A stretch of 16,414 nucleotides of DNA, taken from assembly GCA_937973575.1 (NCBI GenBank), contig CALJKH010000156.1:1-16414 (forward strand). The letters are read 5' to 3'. Positions 1 through 7,098 of the stretch are shown in pieces (within the stretch, counting starts at the first letter, position 1; every line of letters starts with the position of its first letter). The notes under the pieces are model-generated. The model was given only the letters and a program-made list of their open reading frames with translations, was not told the origin of the DNA and did no database searches. Source of the stretch: an uncultured Solirubrobacterales bacterium (lineage in GTDB: Bacteria > Actinomycetota > Thermoleophilia > Solirubrobacterales > Solirubrobacteraceae). The position numbers and the translations under genes were made by a program.

Positions 1-299
1 CGCGCATCAGCGGCGCAGGCGTCAGCGCTGGAGTACGGCTGTACTCGGAACCAGTAGAGGGGGAATCGGATTGACTCAACTCCAGCGGCAGCTGCCGCAT
101 CAAGCTGGTTGGTGCCGGTCCCGTAGACGTTTGCTCCGGCTAACTCTGCGTCCCATGGATCAAGGTCAACCCCAAGCCAGCCTTGGGCAACGGCACGCTT
201 AGCGACGGCGGATTTGTGCCCGGCTGCTGATGCAGCTGAAGGTGCAACCGCGGAAACCGCTGCAATGGCCACAACTAGCGCGACTGAACTTCTCCTCAT
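1..299 (-). CDS. Secreted glycoside-hydrolase-like protein, N-terminal part (runs off left edge)
   Basis: Reading the minus strand from the ATG at 299 gives 99 codons open to the window edge. Residues 1 to about 26 form a textbook Sec signal peptide: MRRSS, a hydrophobic core VALVVAIAAVSAVA, then a cleavage-like site ASA-AG. The mature part contains GWLGVDLDPWD and AGVESIRFPLYWFRVQP, a pattern typical of the first strands of TIM-barrel glycosidases (GH5, GH39 or GH42-like), where a residue near W-x-R-x-Q-P opens the barrel. Function is inferred from this short stretch only; no catalytic glutamates are in view. An upstream in-frame ATG at 329 would add ten residues before MRR and is less likely. 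The gene diverges from the GT4 at 328 with about 28 bp between starts. A weak -10-like CATACT lies 8 nt before the ATG, which could fit leaderless transcription. Its place beside glycan genes suggests a polysaccharide-cleaving or remodelling enzyme. Confidence 0.75.
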   Translation of the reverse strand, partial: MRRSSVALVVAIAAVSAVAPSAASAAGHKSAVAKRAVAQGWLGVDLDPWDAELAGANVYGTGTNQLDAAAAAGVESIRFPLYWFRVQPYSSADACAADA

Positions 300-327
300 G
301 ACGGCCAAGTATGACAGCGTGTTATCC

Positions 328-1509
328 ATGGCGCGGCAATTAAAAGGACCTGCGGTTGCGGAGTTAGGAAGCGTTGCGCTAGTTCACGACTTCCTCATCG
401 ACTACCGAGGCGGCGAGAGAGTCTTCAAAGTCCTCTGCGACCTTTTCCCCGAGGCTGACATCTACAGCCCTATCTACAACGTCGACGGAACGCGAGGCGT
501 CTTTGCGGGTAGGTCGGTTCAGACTTCCTACCTCAACCGGATTGGTCCCACGGACGCCACTTTTCGACGGCTCCTTCCCTTCTACCCTCGGGCAACAGAG
601 TCGCTTGACCTCAGCGCGTACGACCTAATCATCAGCAGCTCCTCTGCTTGGGCGCATGGAGTCATCGCGCGTGAGGGGCAGCGCCATCTCAGCTATTGCC
701 ATAACCCATTCCGATACGCCTGGGATCAGCGTGATTCCGCGACGGCGGGACGGGGAGACGCAGCAAGCGGGGTTTTGGAGCGGGTGCTTTCCCGCTGGCG
801 CGCGTGGGATCGAGCCGTCTCCTCCGAGGTCGATCTTTACCTAGCGAACGGTGAAATAACCCGCGAGCGGATCGCTCGCTGCTTTGGGCGGTCCTCTGGA
901 CTGCTGTATCCACCTGTGGACACGGAGCGGTTTTCTCTGGGCACAGCCGGCGAGCGGTATGTCGTCCTATCGGAACTGATGGAGCACAAGCGGATTGATG
1001 TGATCGTCAGTGCTTTCTCTGACTTGGGAATGCCACTGACTGTTATTGGCGATGGTCCCGACCTGACTCGGCTTGCCAGTCTGAGCGGGTCGAGCGTCGA
1101 ATTTGCCGGACGCCTTAGCGACGACGATGTTGCGCGGACGCTCCAGAGCAGCGCGGCGCTCGTCCAGTGTGCCACTGAGGAATTTGGCATTGCCTCTGTT
1201 GAGGCTCAGGCTGCCGGTCGACCGGTCCTTGCGCTCGCGGAGGGGGGAGCGCTCGAGACAGTTCGTCCCGGCGTCACCGGTGAACATTTCGCCAGTCCCG
1301 ATGTAGAGACGTTGAAAGCTGCGCTTTCGATCTTCGACCCGGCGGCCTATGTCCCCGGCGACTGTGTGGCAAACGCCGAGCGGTTCTCAATCACGGCATT
1401 TGGGCAAGGGATCGAAGATGCTGTTGGGACGCTGGGCGCGACTCCGGAGGCGCCAAGGCTGAGGCACCGTGAGCGGCGCAGGGGGCTCTGGCGGAAAGGC
1501 CTCGCCTGA
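328..1509 (+). CDS. GT4 family glycosyltransferase
   Basis: Predicted cytoplasmic GT-B glycosyltransferase, 393 residues from the ATG at 328. The N-terminal Rossmann half starts with VALVHDFLIDYRGGERV (about residues 16-32) and has the acceptor-side motif YCHNPFRYAWD (123-133). The C-terminal donor half has LSELMEHKRID (214-224), VIGDGPD and the E-x7-E motif EEFGIASVE (284-292), followed by AQAAGRPVLA, which hold the retaining nucleotide-sugar site in GT4 enzymes. It resembles O-antigen mannosyltransferases of the WbaZ kind, but donor and acceptor cannot be read from sequence. The frame stays open upstream to a TTG at 214, but that extension overlaps the antisense signal peptide of the divergent gene and precedes the family's usual start, so 328 is preferred; no clear Shine-Dalgarno is visible. 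It lies 35 bp before rfbH and is probably co-transcribed with it. Confidence 0.88.
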   Translation: MARQLKGPAVAELGSVALVHDFLIDYRGGERVFKVLCDLFPEADIYSPIYNVDGTRGVFAGRSVQTSYLNRIGPTDATFRRLLPFYPRATESLDLSAYDLIISSSSAWAHGVIAREGQRHLSYCHNPFRYAWDQRDSATAGRGDAASGVLERVLSRWRAWDRAVSSEVDLYLANGEITRERIARCFGRSSGLLYPPVDTERFSLGTAGERYVVLSELMEHKRIDVIVSAFSDLGMPLTVIGDGPDLTRLASLSGSSVEFAGRLSDDDVARTLQSSAALVQCATEEFGIASVEAQAAGRPVLALAEGGALETVRPGVTGEHFASPDVETLKAALSIFDPAAYVPGDCVANAERFSITAFGQGIEDAVGTLGATPEAPRLRHRERRRGLWRKGLA

Positions 1510-1544
1510 GCGGCGCCGGCTTCGTATCCGTAGGATCTTGAGCA

Positions 1545-2873
1545 ATGTCAAAACCTGATGAGTCAACAGAACTTGCAGCTCTTAGAGACCAAGCGATCGG
1601 AGCTGTAAGGGCCTACGCCGAAGCGAAGTACGCACCGAAGGAGTTCGTGCGTGGAGAAACTGTTGTCAGTGTCGGGGAGAAGGTCATTGGCCCACCTGAG
1701 CTCGAGAACGCTGCCAATGCAGTGCTCGACGCTTGGCTGACAGAGGGGCGCTGGGCAGAGAAGTTCAAGGCGATGCTCCCCAAGGCAACCGGCCGGCCTG
1801 CGAACGCACTGGTTGGATCAGGCTCTCAAGCAAACCTGCTTGCGATAAGTGCGCTCCGCAGCCACGAGATTGAGGGAACCCTCCAACCTGGCGACGAGGT
1901 CATCACCCCGGCAGTCGGATTCCCGACAACGGTCAATCCGATTTACCAACAGGGACTTGTCCCGGTCTATGTCGACGTTGAGACGGACACCCTCAACCCG
2001 ACAGTGGAGATGATTGAGGCTGCGATTGGTCCAAAGACCAAAGCGATTGTTGCAGCCCACTGCATTGGGAACCCATTCGATGGACCGGCAGTTGAGAAGC
2101 TCTGCGAAGAGCACGGCCTCCACCTGATCGAGGACTGCTGTGACGCCCTCGGGAGTGAGATTGACGGTCGACAGGTCGGCACATTCGGCAAGGCCTCTAC
2201 CTACTCGTTCTACCCGGCTCATCACATGACGACGGGAGAGGGCGGCGCTGTCGGTACAGAGGACGCTGGGTGGACCCGCGCCGTGGCGTCATTGAGAGAG
2301 TGGGGGCGCGACTGCTACTGCCCACCAGGCGTCAACAACGCCTGCGGTCACCGGTTCGACGGTCAATACGGCGACATGCCGGTCGACTACGACCATAAGT
2401 ACGTCTTCAGCCATGTTGGCTTCAATTTCAAGATCACAGACATGCAAGCTGCTCTTGGGCTTGCACAGCTGGACCGAATCGCTGGCTTCCACGAGGCACG
2501 CCGCGCGAACTTCCGCAAGCTTGATGCCCTGATGCAGGACCTCTCTGAGCACCTGATTCTGCCGCGTGCACTACCTACAGCCAACCCCTCGTGGTTTGGC
2601 TACCCGTTCACTCTCCGCAACGGTGATTCAGCAATGCGCCGCGACCTTCAACTCTTCTTGGAGGAGAGGAAGATTGATTCGCGCCTTCTGCTCGCAGGCA
2701 ACATGACGCGTCAGCCTGCCTACATTCCTCTTGAGCATCGGATCAGCGGCACCCTCGAAGGGTCGGATCTAGTGACCGACGGCTCAGTCTGGGTTGGGTG
2801 CCACCCGGGACTTACCGGGCCGATGATCGACTGGCTCGCTGAGTCGCTGCACGACTTCTTCGCTTCGCGATGA
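1545..2873 (+). CDS. rfbH: CDP-4-keto-6-deoxy-D-glucose 3-dehydrase (RfbH/DdhC/AscC, E1)
   Basis: PMP-dependent, [2Fe-2S] enzyme of the DegT/DnrJ/EryC1 aminotransferase fold that removes the C3 hydroxyl of CDP-4-keto-6-deoxyglucose on the way to 3,6-dideoxyhexoses (abequose, paratose, tyvelose, ascarylose). Two hallmarks are visible. In SFYPAHHMTTGEGGAV the position of the PLP-binding Lys is His (H226), as in the characterised Yersinia E1. The iron-sulfur cysteines have the exact C-x57-C-x-C-x7-C spacing: C199, C257, C259, C267 (DCCDALG and DCYCPPGVNNAC). At 442 residues it is full length and ends normally (WVGCHPGLTGPMIDW). The cysteines argue against the related ColD, which also has His but no cluster. 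A weak AGGA (1532-1535) sits 9 nt before the ATG. It follows a GT4 by 35 bp. No E3 reductase (AscD/DdhD) and no CDP-glucose genes (rfbF, rfbG) lie in the window. The 3' 90 bp overlap the convergent GT2 gene. Confidence 0.93.
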   Translation: MSKPDESTELAALRDQAIGAVRAYAEAKYAPKEFVRGETVVSVGEKVIGPPELENAANAVLDAWLTEGRWAEKFKAMLPKATGRPANALVGSGSQANLLAISALRSHEIEGTLQPGDEVITPAVGFPTTVNPIYQQGLVPVYVDVETDTLNPTVEMIEAAIGPKTKAIVAAHCIGNPFDGPAVEKLCEEHGLHLIEDCCDALGSEIDGRQVGTFGKASTYSFYPAHHMTTGEGGAVGTEDAGWTRAVASLREWGRDCYCPPGVNNACGHRFDGQYGDMPVDYDHKYVFSHVGFNFKITDMQAALGLAQLDRIAGFHEARRANFRKLDALMQDLSEHLILPRALPTANPSWFGYPFTLRNGDSAMRRDLQLFLEERKIDSRLLLAGNMTRQPAYIPLEHRISGTLEGSDLVTDGSVWVGCHPGLTGPMIDWLAESLHDFFASR

Positions 2874-3638
2874 GGCGACTCTCCGCACATTACGACGCGC
2901 GATCAGCAGCTCCCTTGTGACAGGGAAAAGCACGCGCAGCATTGAGAGTCGGGAGCCTTCACGGTCTGCCCAAACGATTCCTGTCTCAACAACTCCATAG
3001 CCGAGGCGACGAGCCAGCGCCAAAGCTTCCGCGTCAAAGGTCCAGCCATCAAGCACGATTGAGGAGAAGACATCCTCAGCAGAGACGCCAGTCCAAAGTT
3101 TGAAACCACAGAACCGGTCGCGGGTTGGCTCGCTTAGAAGTAAGCGGCAGAGAGTTTGAAATGAGGAGCCAGCAATCCTTCGCATCAGGGGCTGCTTCTG
3201 ACCAATGTCAGCCCCGGGACCGAGGCGAGACCCCACAACGACATCTGCTCCAGCCTCAATCAGCTTCTTCATATCGTCCAGGCTGGCTAGTGACGGTGCA
3301 CAGTCAGCGTCGCAGTGGAGACGGAGCGCCCCCGTCGCCTCGAGCATTCCTCGCTTCACTGACCATCCCTTGCCGCGGTTTGTCTCGTTGACTAAGACCC
3401 GGACACCGGAGAGGTTCAAGCTGGTCACACGCTCCACGGTTGCGTCGGTCGACGCATTGTCGATAACGAGGATCTCGAAGGGTTCTTGAGCTGAGCTGAG
3501 GGCGGAATGAACAGCCTTAACTGTGTGGGCGATGCCTAGCTCCTCGCAGTACGCGGGGATGATTACTGAGATGAATGGTGCTGCGCTCACAGCAACGATG
3601 GTATTCAGGATCGGAGGGTGACGCTGCAGATGACACAT
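2784..3638 (-). CDS. ALG5-like GT2: polyprenyl-phosphate glycosyltransferase
   Basis: GT-A fold enzyme likely to transfer a hexose from a nucleotide sugar to polyprenyl phosphate at the cytoplasmic membrane face. The chain has ISVIIPAYCEE (about 23-33), VIDNASTDATVE (58-69), the family signature NRGKGWSVKRGML (87-99), the metal-binding DAD at 110-112, VVVGSRLGPG, and CGFKLWTG with DGWTFDAEALALARRLGYGV, all in the order seen in dolichyl-phosphate beta-glucosyltransferases (ALG5) and their bacterial relatives. No C-terminal membrane helices are seen. The start may be ATG 3638 or GTG 3590; the GTG sits only six residues before the conserved ISVIIP strand, and neither has a clear ribosome site. 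The last roughly 28 residues (after RRNVRR) lie beyond the usual family end and are encoded antisense to the end of rfbH. It stands alone on the minus strand, divergent from the methyltransferase with 32 bp between starts. Confidence 0.87.
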   Translation of the reverse strand: MCHLQRHPPILNTIVAVSAAPFISVIIPAYCEELGIAHTVKAVHSALSSAQEPFEILVIDNASTDATVERVTSLNLSGVRVLVNETNRGKGWSVKRGMLEATGALRLHCDADCAPSLASLDDMKKLIEAGADVVVGSRLGPGADIGQKQPLMRRIAGSSFQTLCRLLLSEPTRDRFCGFKLWTGVSAEDVFSSIVLDGWTFDAEALALARRLGYGVVETGIVWADREGSRLSMLRVLFPVTRELLIARRNVRRVASSRSEEVVQRLSEPVDHRPGKSRVAPNPD

Positions 3639-3670
3639 GGCGGGGGGCGGACGGCTAGGCTTCCGCTCTC

Positions 3671-4435
3671 ATGAGCGCAAATGGGAACAAGACAATCGAA
3701 TGCAAGATCTGCGGTGGATCGGCCGACCTCACATGGCCAGGCTCCATTGACACAGCCGACTCTTCGGCCATGGCTCCCTCGAGCCACGAAACCGGCGTGT
3801 ACGGCGACCTCTACCGCTGCCGCGACTGCGGAACCGTAATTCAGCCCGCTCTTCCAGCTGGAGGAGAGCTCCACGATCTCTATCGCGACATGAGCGACAC
3901 CGCTTACCTCGATGAGGAGAACGGTCGCCGCGCTACAGCTGACCGCCTGCTCGACATGATTGGCCAGTACAACCCAACCGGTCGTCTTCTCGACGTCGGC
4001 TGTGGCCACGGTCTACTTCTCGACCAAGCTAAGAAGCGCGGTTACGACACGCTGGGCCTCGAGCTGAGCGCCGCCAACGCTGCCCATGCCCGCGAGAACT
4101 TGGGCTTGGATGTGCGAGAGGTTGGCCTTGAGGACTTCACGGATGAGCGTGGGTTCGACATCGTTGTGCTTGCCGACGTAATTGAGCACCTCGCCGATCC
4201 AGTTAGCGCGATTGACCACTGCAAGCGCCTCGTGGCTCCCGGCGGAGTTCTCTGCATCATCACTCCGGATCCTTCAGCCCGCCTAGCCAGGCTCGCAGGA
4301 GGACGCTGGTGGGGCTTCGTTCCGGCACACACATTCCTGTTGCCCCGCCTGACTCTTGCCGAGCTTCTTAGCGCGACGGGACTCATCATCAGCGAGAACC
4401 GTGACCTAGTCCGAGACTTTGCCTTCTCCTACTGA
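3671..4435 (+). CDS. SAM-dependent methyltransferase with zinc ribbon, cut short by in-frame TGA
   Basis: Class I methyltransferase, probably acting on a sugar or glycan intermediate. An N-terminal zinc-ribbon-like pair, CKICGG (C11, C14) and CRDCG (C50, C53), precedes the Rossmann domain. SAM motif I is LLDVGCGHGLLL (107-118); ADVIEHLADP (168-177) and LVAPGGVLCIITP (187-199) follow in the normal order. Translation stops after 254 residues at a TGA (4433-4435) just after DFAFSY, where relatives usually continue with Trp. The same frame stays open beyond the stop and encodes what looks like the missing C-terminal strand (see 4436-4588). So this is either a truncated methyltransferase, a recent nonsense mutation (TGG to TGA), a sequence error, or a readthrough site. 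Arg codons are almost all CGC/CGT. A TAGGCT 9 nt before the ATG could be a -10 element of a leaderless promoter (weak). The catalytic core is complete, so activity is possible but uncertain. Confidence 0.85.
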   Translation: MSANGNKTIECKICGGSADLTWPGSIDTADSSAMAPSSHETGVYGDLYRCRDCGTVIQPALPAGGELHDLYRDMSDTAYLDEENGRRATADRLLDMIGQYNPTGRLLDVGCGHGLLLDQAKKRGYDTLGLELSAANAAHARENLGLDVREVGLEDFTDERGFDIVVLADVIEHLADPVSAIDHCKRLVAPGGVLCIITPDPSARLARLAGGRWWGFVPAHTFLLPRLTLAELLSATGLIISENRDLVRDFAFSY

Positions 4436-4588
4436 ATCAGTGGCCTTGCCGACCGTGGCGGACCATTCGCTCTCCTTCGTCCGATCGCGAAGTCACCGAT
4501 TGGCCGCAAGATGCTGTCCCTTCCCCTCGGTGATGAGGTGGTCATCCTTGCTCACAAGGTTGAGGAGTCCCGTGCTCCACAGCCGCTA
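4436..4588 (+). pseudogene. Detached in-frame C-terminal part of the methyltransferase
   Basis: These 51 codons continue the methyltransferase frame directly after its TGA and hold no stop. They read ISGLADRGGPFALLRPIA, then IGRKMLSLPLGDEVVILAHK, which matches the usual tail of this methyltransferase type (a helix after S-Y-W, then a PLGDE-VV-A-R/K strand). Codon choice (Arg CGT/CGC, many C- or T-ending codons) is the same as in the genes on both sides, so it was coding until recently or still is. An ATG at 4511 inside it is a possible but family-inconsistent start for the next gene. The frame runs without a stop into the GT2 at 4589. A TAA at 4587-4589 overlaps that ATG but is in the +1 frame relative to the methyltransferase. 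Confidence 0.7.
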
Positions 4589-5386
4589 ATGAGCGACCGT
4601 GGTGGAGAGACCAAGGTTCATGTTGTGCTTCCTGCCTACAACGCAGCAAAGACGCTTCCGCTTGTAGCTAAGGAGATTCCGGCTGACAAGGCTGACCGTG
4701 GACTCGTTGTCGATGACCACGGGCCTGACAACACTGTCGAAGTGGCACTTGAGGAGGGCTTTGACGCACTCCGTCACCCCAAGAACCGTGGTTACGGCGC
4801 GAACCAGAAGACTTGCTACAGCCGTGCCGCCCTTGATGGTGCGGACATTGTCGTCATGGTTCACGCTGACAACCAGTACGACCCGTCACTTCTCGCTGAG
4901 ATGGTTAAGCCCATCGAGGAGGGGCGTGCAGATTGCGTGATCGGGTCACGGATGCTCGACGACCGTGCGATTGCAGGCGGAATGCCGCGCTGGAAGTGGA
5001 TTGGCAACAAGTTCCTCACTTGGTGTGAGAACACTGCCTTCCGACGCAACTATTCGGAGTACCACACTGGTTATCGCGCATTCTCGGTCGAGTGCCTAGA
5101 CAAGATTGCCTTCCTTCGTAACGACGACGAGTTCGTCTTCGATCAGGAGATCTTTGCTCAGCTCACCGCTGCAGGCGCTCGGGTTACTGAGATCGCCATT
5201 CCAACTCGCTACTTCCTTGAGGCATCAAGCGTTTCGTTTAGGACGAGCGTCAAGTACGGCCTGATGACCCTCAAGGTTCTCTACAAGTTCCGCCGTGACG
5301 AGCGCAAGCGCGATTGGCCGCTCCTGCGCCCACCAGCCGCGAAGCTTCGTAGTGATCGCTCAACCGAGCAAGCAGCTAAGTCCTAA
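4589..5386 (+). CDS. DPM1/ALG5-like GT2 glycosyltransferase
   Basis: Predicted polyprenyl-phosphate sugar synthase or related GT-A glycosyltransferase, 265 residues from the ATG at 4589. VHVVLPAYNAAKTL (10-23) starts the fold, VVDDHGPDNTVEVA (40-53) is the nucleotide loop, NRGYGANQKTCY (66-77) and VHADNQYDP (91-99, metal site around D94) are the signature of a widespread bacterial GT2 group that normally reads HPDYQYDP. IGSRMLD, YHTGYRAF and EFVFDQEI complete the domain. No C-terminal membrane helices follow, so it ends as a soluble or peripheral enzyme. I chose 4589 because conserved sequence begins nine residues later; ATG 4511 would add methyltransferase tail residues. No good ribosome site precedes either. 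It is in frame with the methyltransferase, with only the TGA at 4433 between them, so a fused 571-residue protein would result from readthrough. The GT-C-like array begins 23 bp downstream. Confidence 0.85.
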   Translation: MSDRGGETKVHVVLPAYNAAKTLPLVAKEIPADKADRGLVVDDHGPDNTVEVALEEGFDALRHPKNRGYGANQKTCYSRAALDGADIVVMVHADNQYDPSLLAEMVKPIEEGRADCVIGSRMLDDRAIAGGMPRWKWIGNKFLTWCENTAFRRNYSEYHTGYRAFSVECLDKIAFLRNDDEFVFDQEIFAQLTAAGARVTEIAIPTRYFLEASSVSFRTSVKYGLMTLKVLYKFRRDERKRDWPLLRPPAAKLRSDRSTEQAAKS

Positions 5387-5409
5387 CTAAGTCAGGGCTC
5401 GGTCCGACG

Positions 5410-7098
5410 ATGAGCGCCACCGCTGAGCGGAAGGGGCAGTCACAGATCCGGCTGAGGGATATCCGGCTTGACTGGTTTGAGTGGTGCTGCTTTGCTGCGC
5501 TAGTCGGGCTTTCACTCTCGCTACTCGGCTATGCCCTAGCCCGTGGCGGCACTTGGACAGGCGGCGAGGGGCCTGCAGCAATGGATCAGCTGCAGTATCT
5601 GACTTGGATACGGGAGGCGGGGAACCACTTTCTGATCGGTAACCGTTGGGATTTTTCGCCTGACAGTCGGGTCTTTCTTCATCCAGGGTTTTTGATCTCA
5701 GGGCTGGTCCACCGCTTCACTGGACTCTCATTGCAGTGGAGTTACACGCTCCTTTGGAAGCCCGTAGCTGTGCTGTCTGTTTTTGTGGCGACCCTCCTTT
5801 GGGTTCGACGCCTAGTGGACGGTGTCTGGCCGCGCAGGCTCGCTCTCTTCATCGCTCTGTTCGTAGTGATGCCTTGGAGTGCGTTTCTGAAGTTCTTCGG
5901 AGTGGGAAACCGGGTCCACGCATATGTGTGGGGACTTCATCTCGACTTCCCCTCGGGCGAGATCTGGACGATTCAGCCGCTTCAGGGCTACGCAATGACG
6001 GCGATTGCAATTGCGTTGATGACTGCGCTGCTTCTGGGGGTTGGAAACTCATCCCAACTAATTACTTGGCGGAGGACCGCCCTACTGAGTCTGGGAGCGC
6101 TGCTCCTGATGTGGCTTCAGCCATGGCAGGGCGCGGAGCTCTTGCTGATCGTGGCAGCCGTTGAGGTCTGGCTCAGGGTCCGCTCTGGAAGGGAGATTAG
6201 GTGGCGTCTGCTCACACTCTTTGTTGCCGGCTCCGCACCTGCCATCTATTACGCGTGGCTCGGAAAGACTGATTCAGCTTGGAAGCTCGCTGGTGAGGCC
6301 AATTCGGTTTCGCACCAGGCTCTGATCGCTTGGCCACTATGGGCCATTCTGGTGACATTTGTTCCTCTGGCTGTGCCAGCTGCCTTTGCCTACAGACGGG
6401 GCACTGATGATTGGGGTCAGCTGGCTGCCCGAGCCTGGCCGCTCGCGGCTGGCGTTGTCTACCTTCTGCCTCTCGGGACCTTCCCATTCCACGCAGTGCA
6501 GGGAGTAATGATCCCTCTGGCTGTTCTGATCGTCCAAGGGCTGACTGTCAGCCGGCCGAAACGGATTCCGTCGCTGCCAGCTTGGCTAATAGTTGCGCTT
6601 CTTATCTTCTTCTCCGTGCCGGGCACTATCCACAAGATGTGGTCGTCTGTGCACCTGATGACTACGGCCACCTACCCGTACAACTTTGAGCCGGGCGAAG
6701 AGGCAGCACTCAAGTGGCTTGCAAAGAATCCGGCTCCTGGCGGTGTCTTGACGGATGGATACGGGGGGCTCCTCGTTCCGCCGTTCTCAGGGCGCGAGTC
6801 TTACATCGGACCGTTCTCTTGGACACCAGATCTCCTAAACCGAACAGTGTTCGTCGATCCGGTCTTGAACGGGACGAGCAATCCCTTCACGGCGCAGGGC
6901 TTCGTTCGCGGGACAGGCGCGCGGTTCGTCTTCCAGTCCTGTCACGGGAAGCCAACACCTGGGCCTTCACTCAGGCATGAGCTGGGGGATCTTGTCGAAA
7001 GCGAGCATCAGTTCGGATGTGCCCGGGTATATGTCCTCCGGGACTCACTCGTTTCTGGCCTTGTGAGTTCCCGTATCGGCGGTTCGGATGGCGGCTGA
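5410..7098 (+). CDS. Polytopic membrane protein, GT-C-like, paralog 1 of 4
   Basis: 562 residues with roughly ten to twelve membrane segments, then a soluble C-terminal domain of about 130 residues. After the first helix a short loop holds MDQLQYLTWIREA (D59), the place where GT-C enzymes carry their catalytic acidic residue; HPGFLISGL (H91), WLQPWQGAEL (235-244), GTFPFH (356-361) and YGGLLVPPFSGRESYIGP (451-468) are shared with the next three genes. The tail has C511 and C537 (FQSCHG and FGCARVYVL). The C-terminal plan (GGVL, then GGLLVPP, then YIGP and TGARFVF) recalls uncharacterised bacterial GT-C proteins. I therefore infer a membrane glycosyltransferase using polyprenyl-phosphate sugars, though a Wzy-type polymerase or a non-enzymatic role is not excluded. 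It is the most divergent copy: the loop reads GGEGPAAMDQ instead of GGDGLFPPDQ. AGGG at 5394-5397 is a distant ribosome site. It overlaps the next gene by 11 bp. Confidence 0.85.
   Translation: MSATAERKGQSQIRLRDIRLDWFEWCCFAALVGLSLSLLGYALARGGTWTGGEGPAAMDQLQYLTWIREAGNHFLIGNRWDFSPDSRVFLHPGFLISGLVHRFTGLSLQWSYTLLWKPVAVLSVFVATLLWVRRLVDGVWPRRLALFIALFVVMPWSAFLKFFGVGNRVHAYVWGLHLDFPSGEIWTIQPLQGYAMTAIAIALMTALLLGVGNSSQLITWRRTALLSLGALLLMWLQPWQGAELLLIVAAVEVWLRVRSGREIRWRLLTLFVAGSAPAIYYAWLGKTDSAWKLAGEANSVSHQALIAWPLWAILVTFVPLAVPAAFAYRRGTDDWGQLAARAWPLAAGVVYLLPLGTFPFHAVQGVMIPLAVLIVQGLTVSRPKRIPSLPAWLIVALLIFFSVPGTIHKMWSSVHLMTTATYPYNFEPGEEAALKWLAKNPAPGGVLTDGYGGLLVPPFSGRESYIGPFSWTPDLLNRTVFVDPVLNGTSNPFTAQGFVRGTGARFVFQSCHGKPTPGPSLRHELGDLVESEHQFGCARVYVLRDSLVSGLVSSRIGGSDGG

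Noticed and set aside
3605..4009. 134-codon minus-strand open frame antisense to the methyltransferase
   Set aside because: No recognisable domain and low-complexity Val/Ala content; the plus strand there encodes the zinc ribbon and SAM motif I.
4433..4435. TGA as a selenocysteine codon or a reassigned Trp codon
   Set aside because: The expected residue at this place is Trp, not Cys, and no SECIS-like need is evident; other genes in the window (for example rfbH and the first membrane paralog) end properly at TGA.
4511..4588. ATG 4511 as the start of the GT2
   Set aside because: The extra residues match the methyltransferase tail rather than a GT2 N-terminus, and GT2 homology starts just after 4589.
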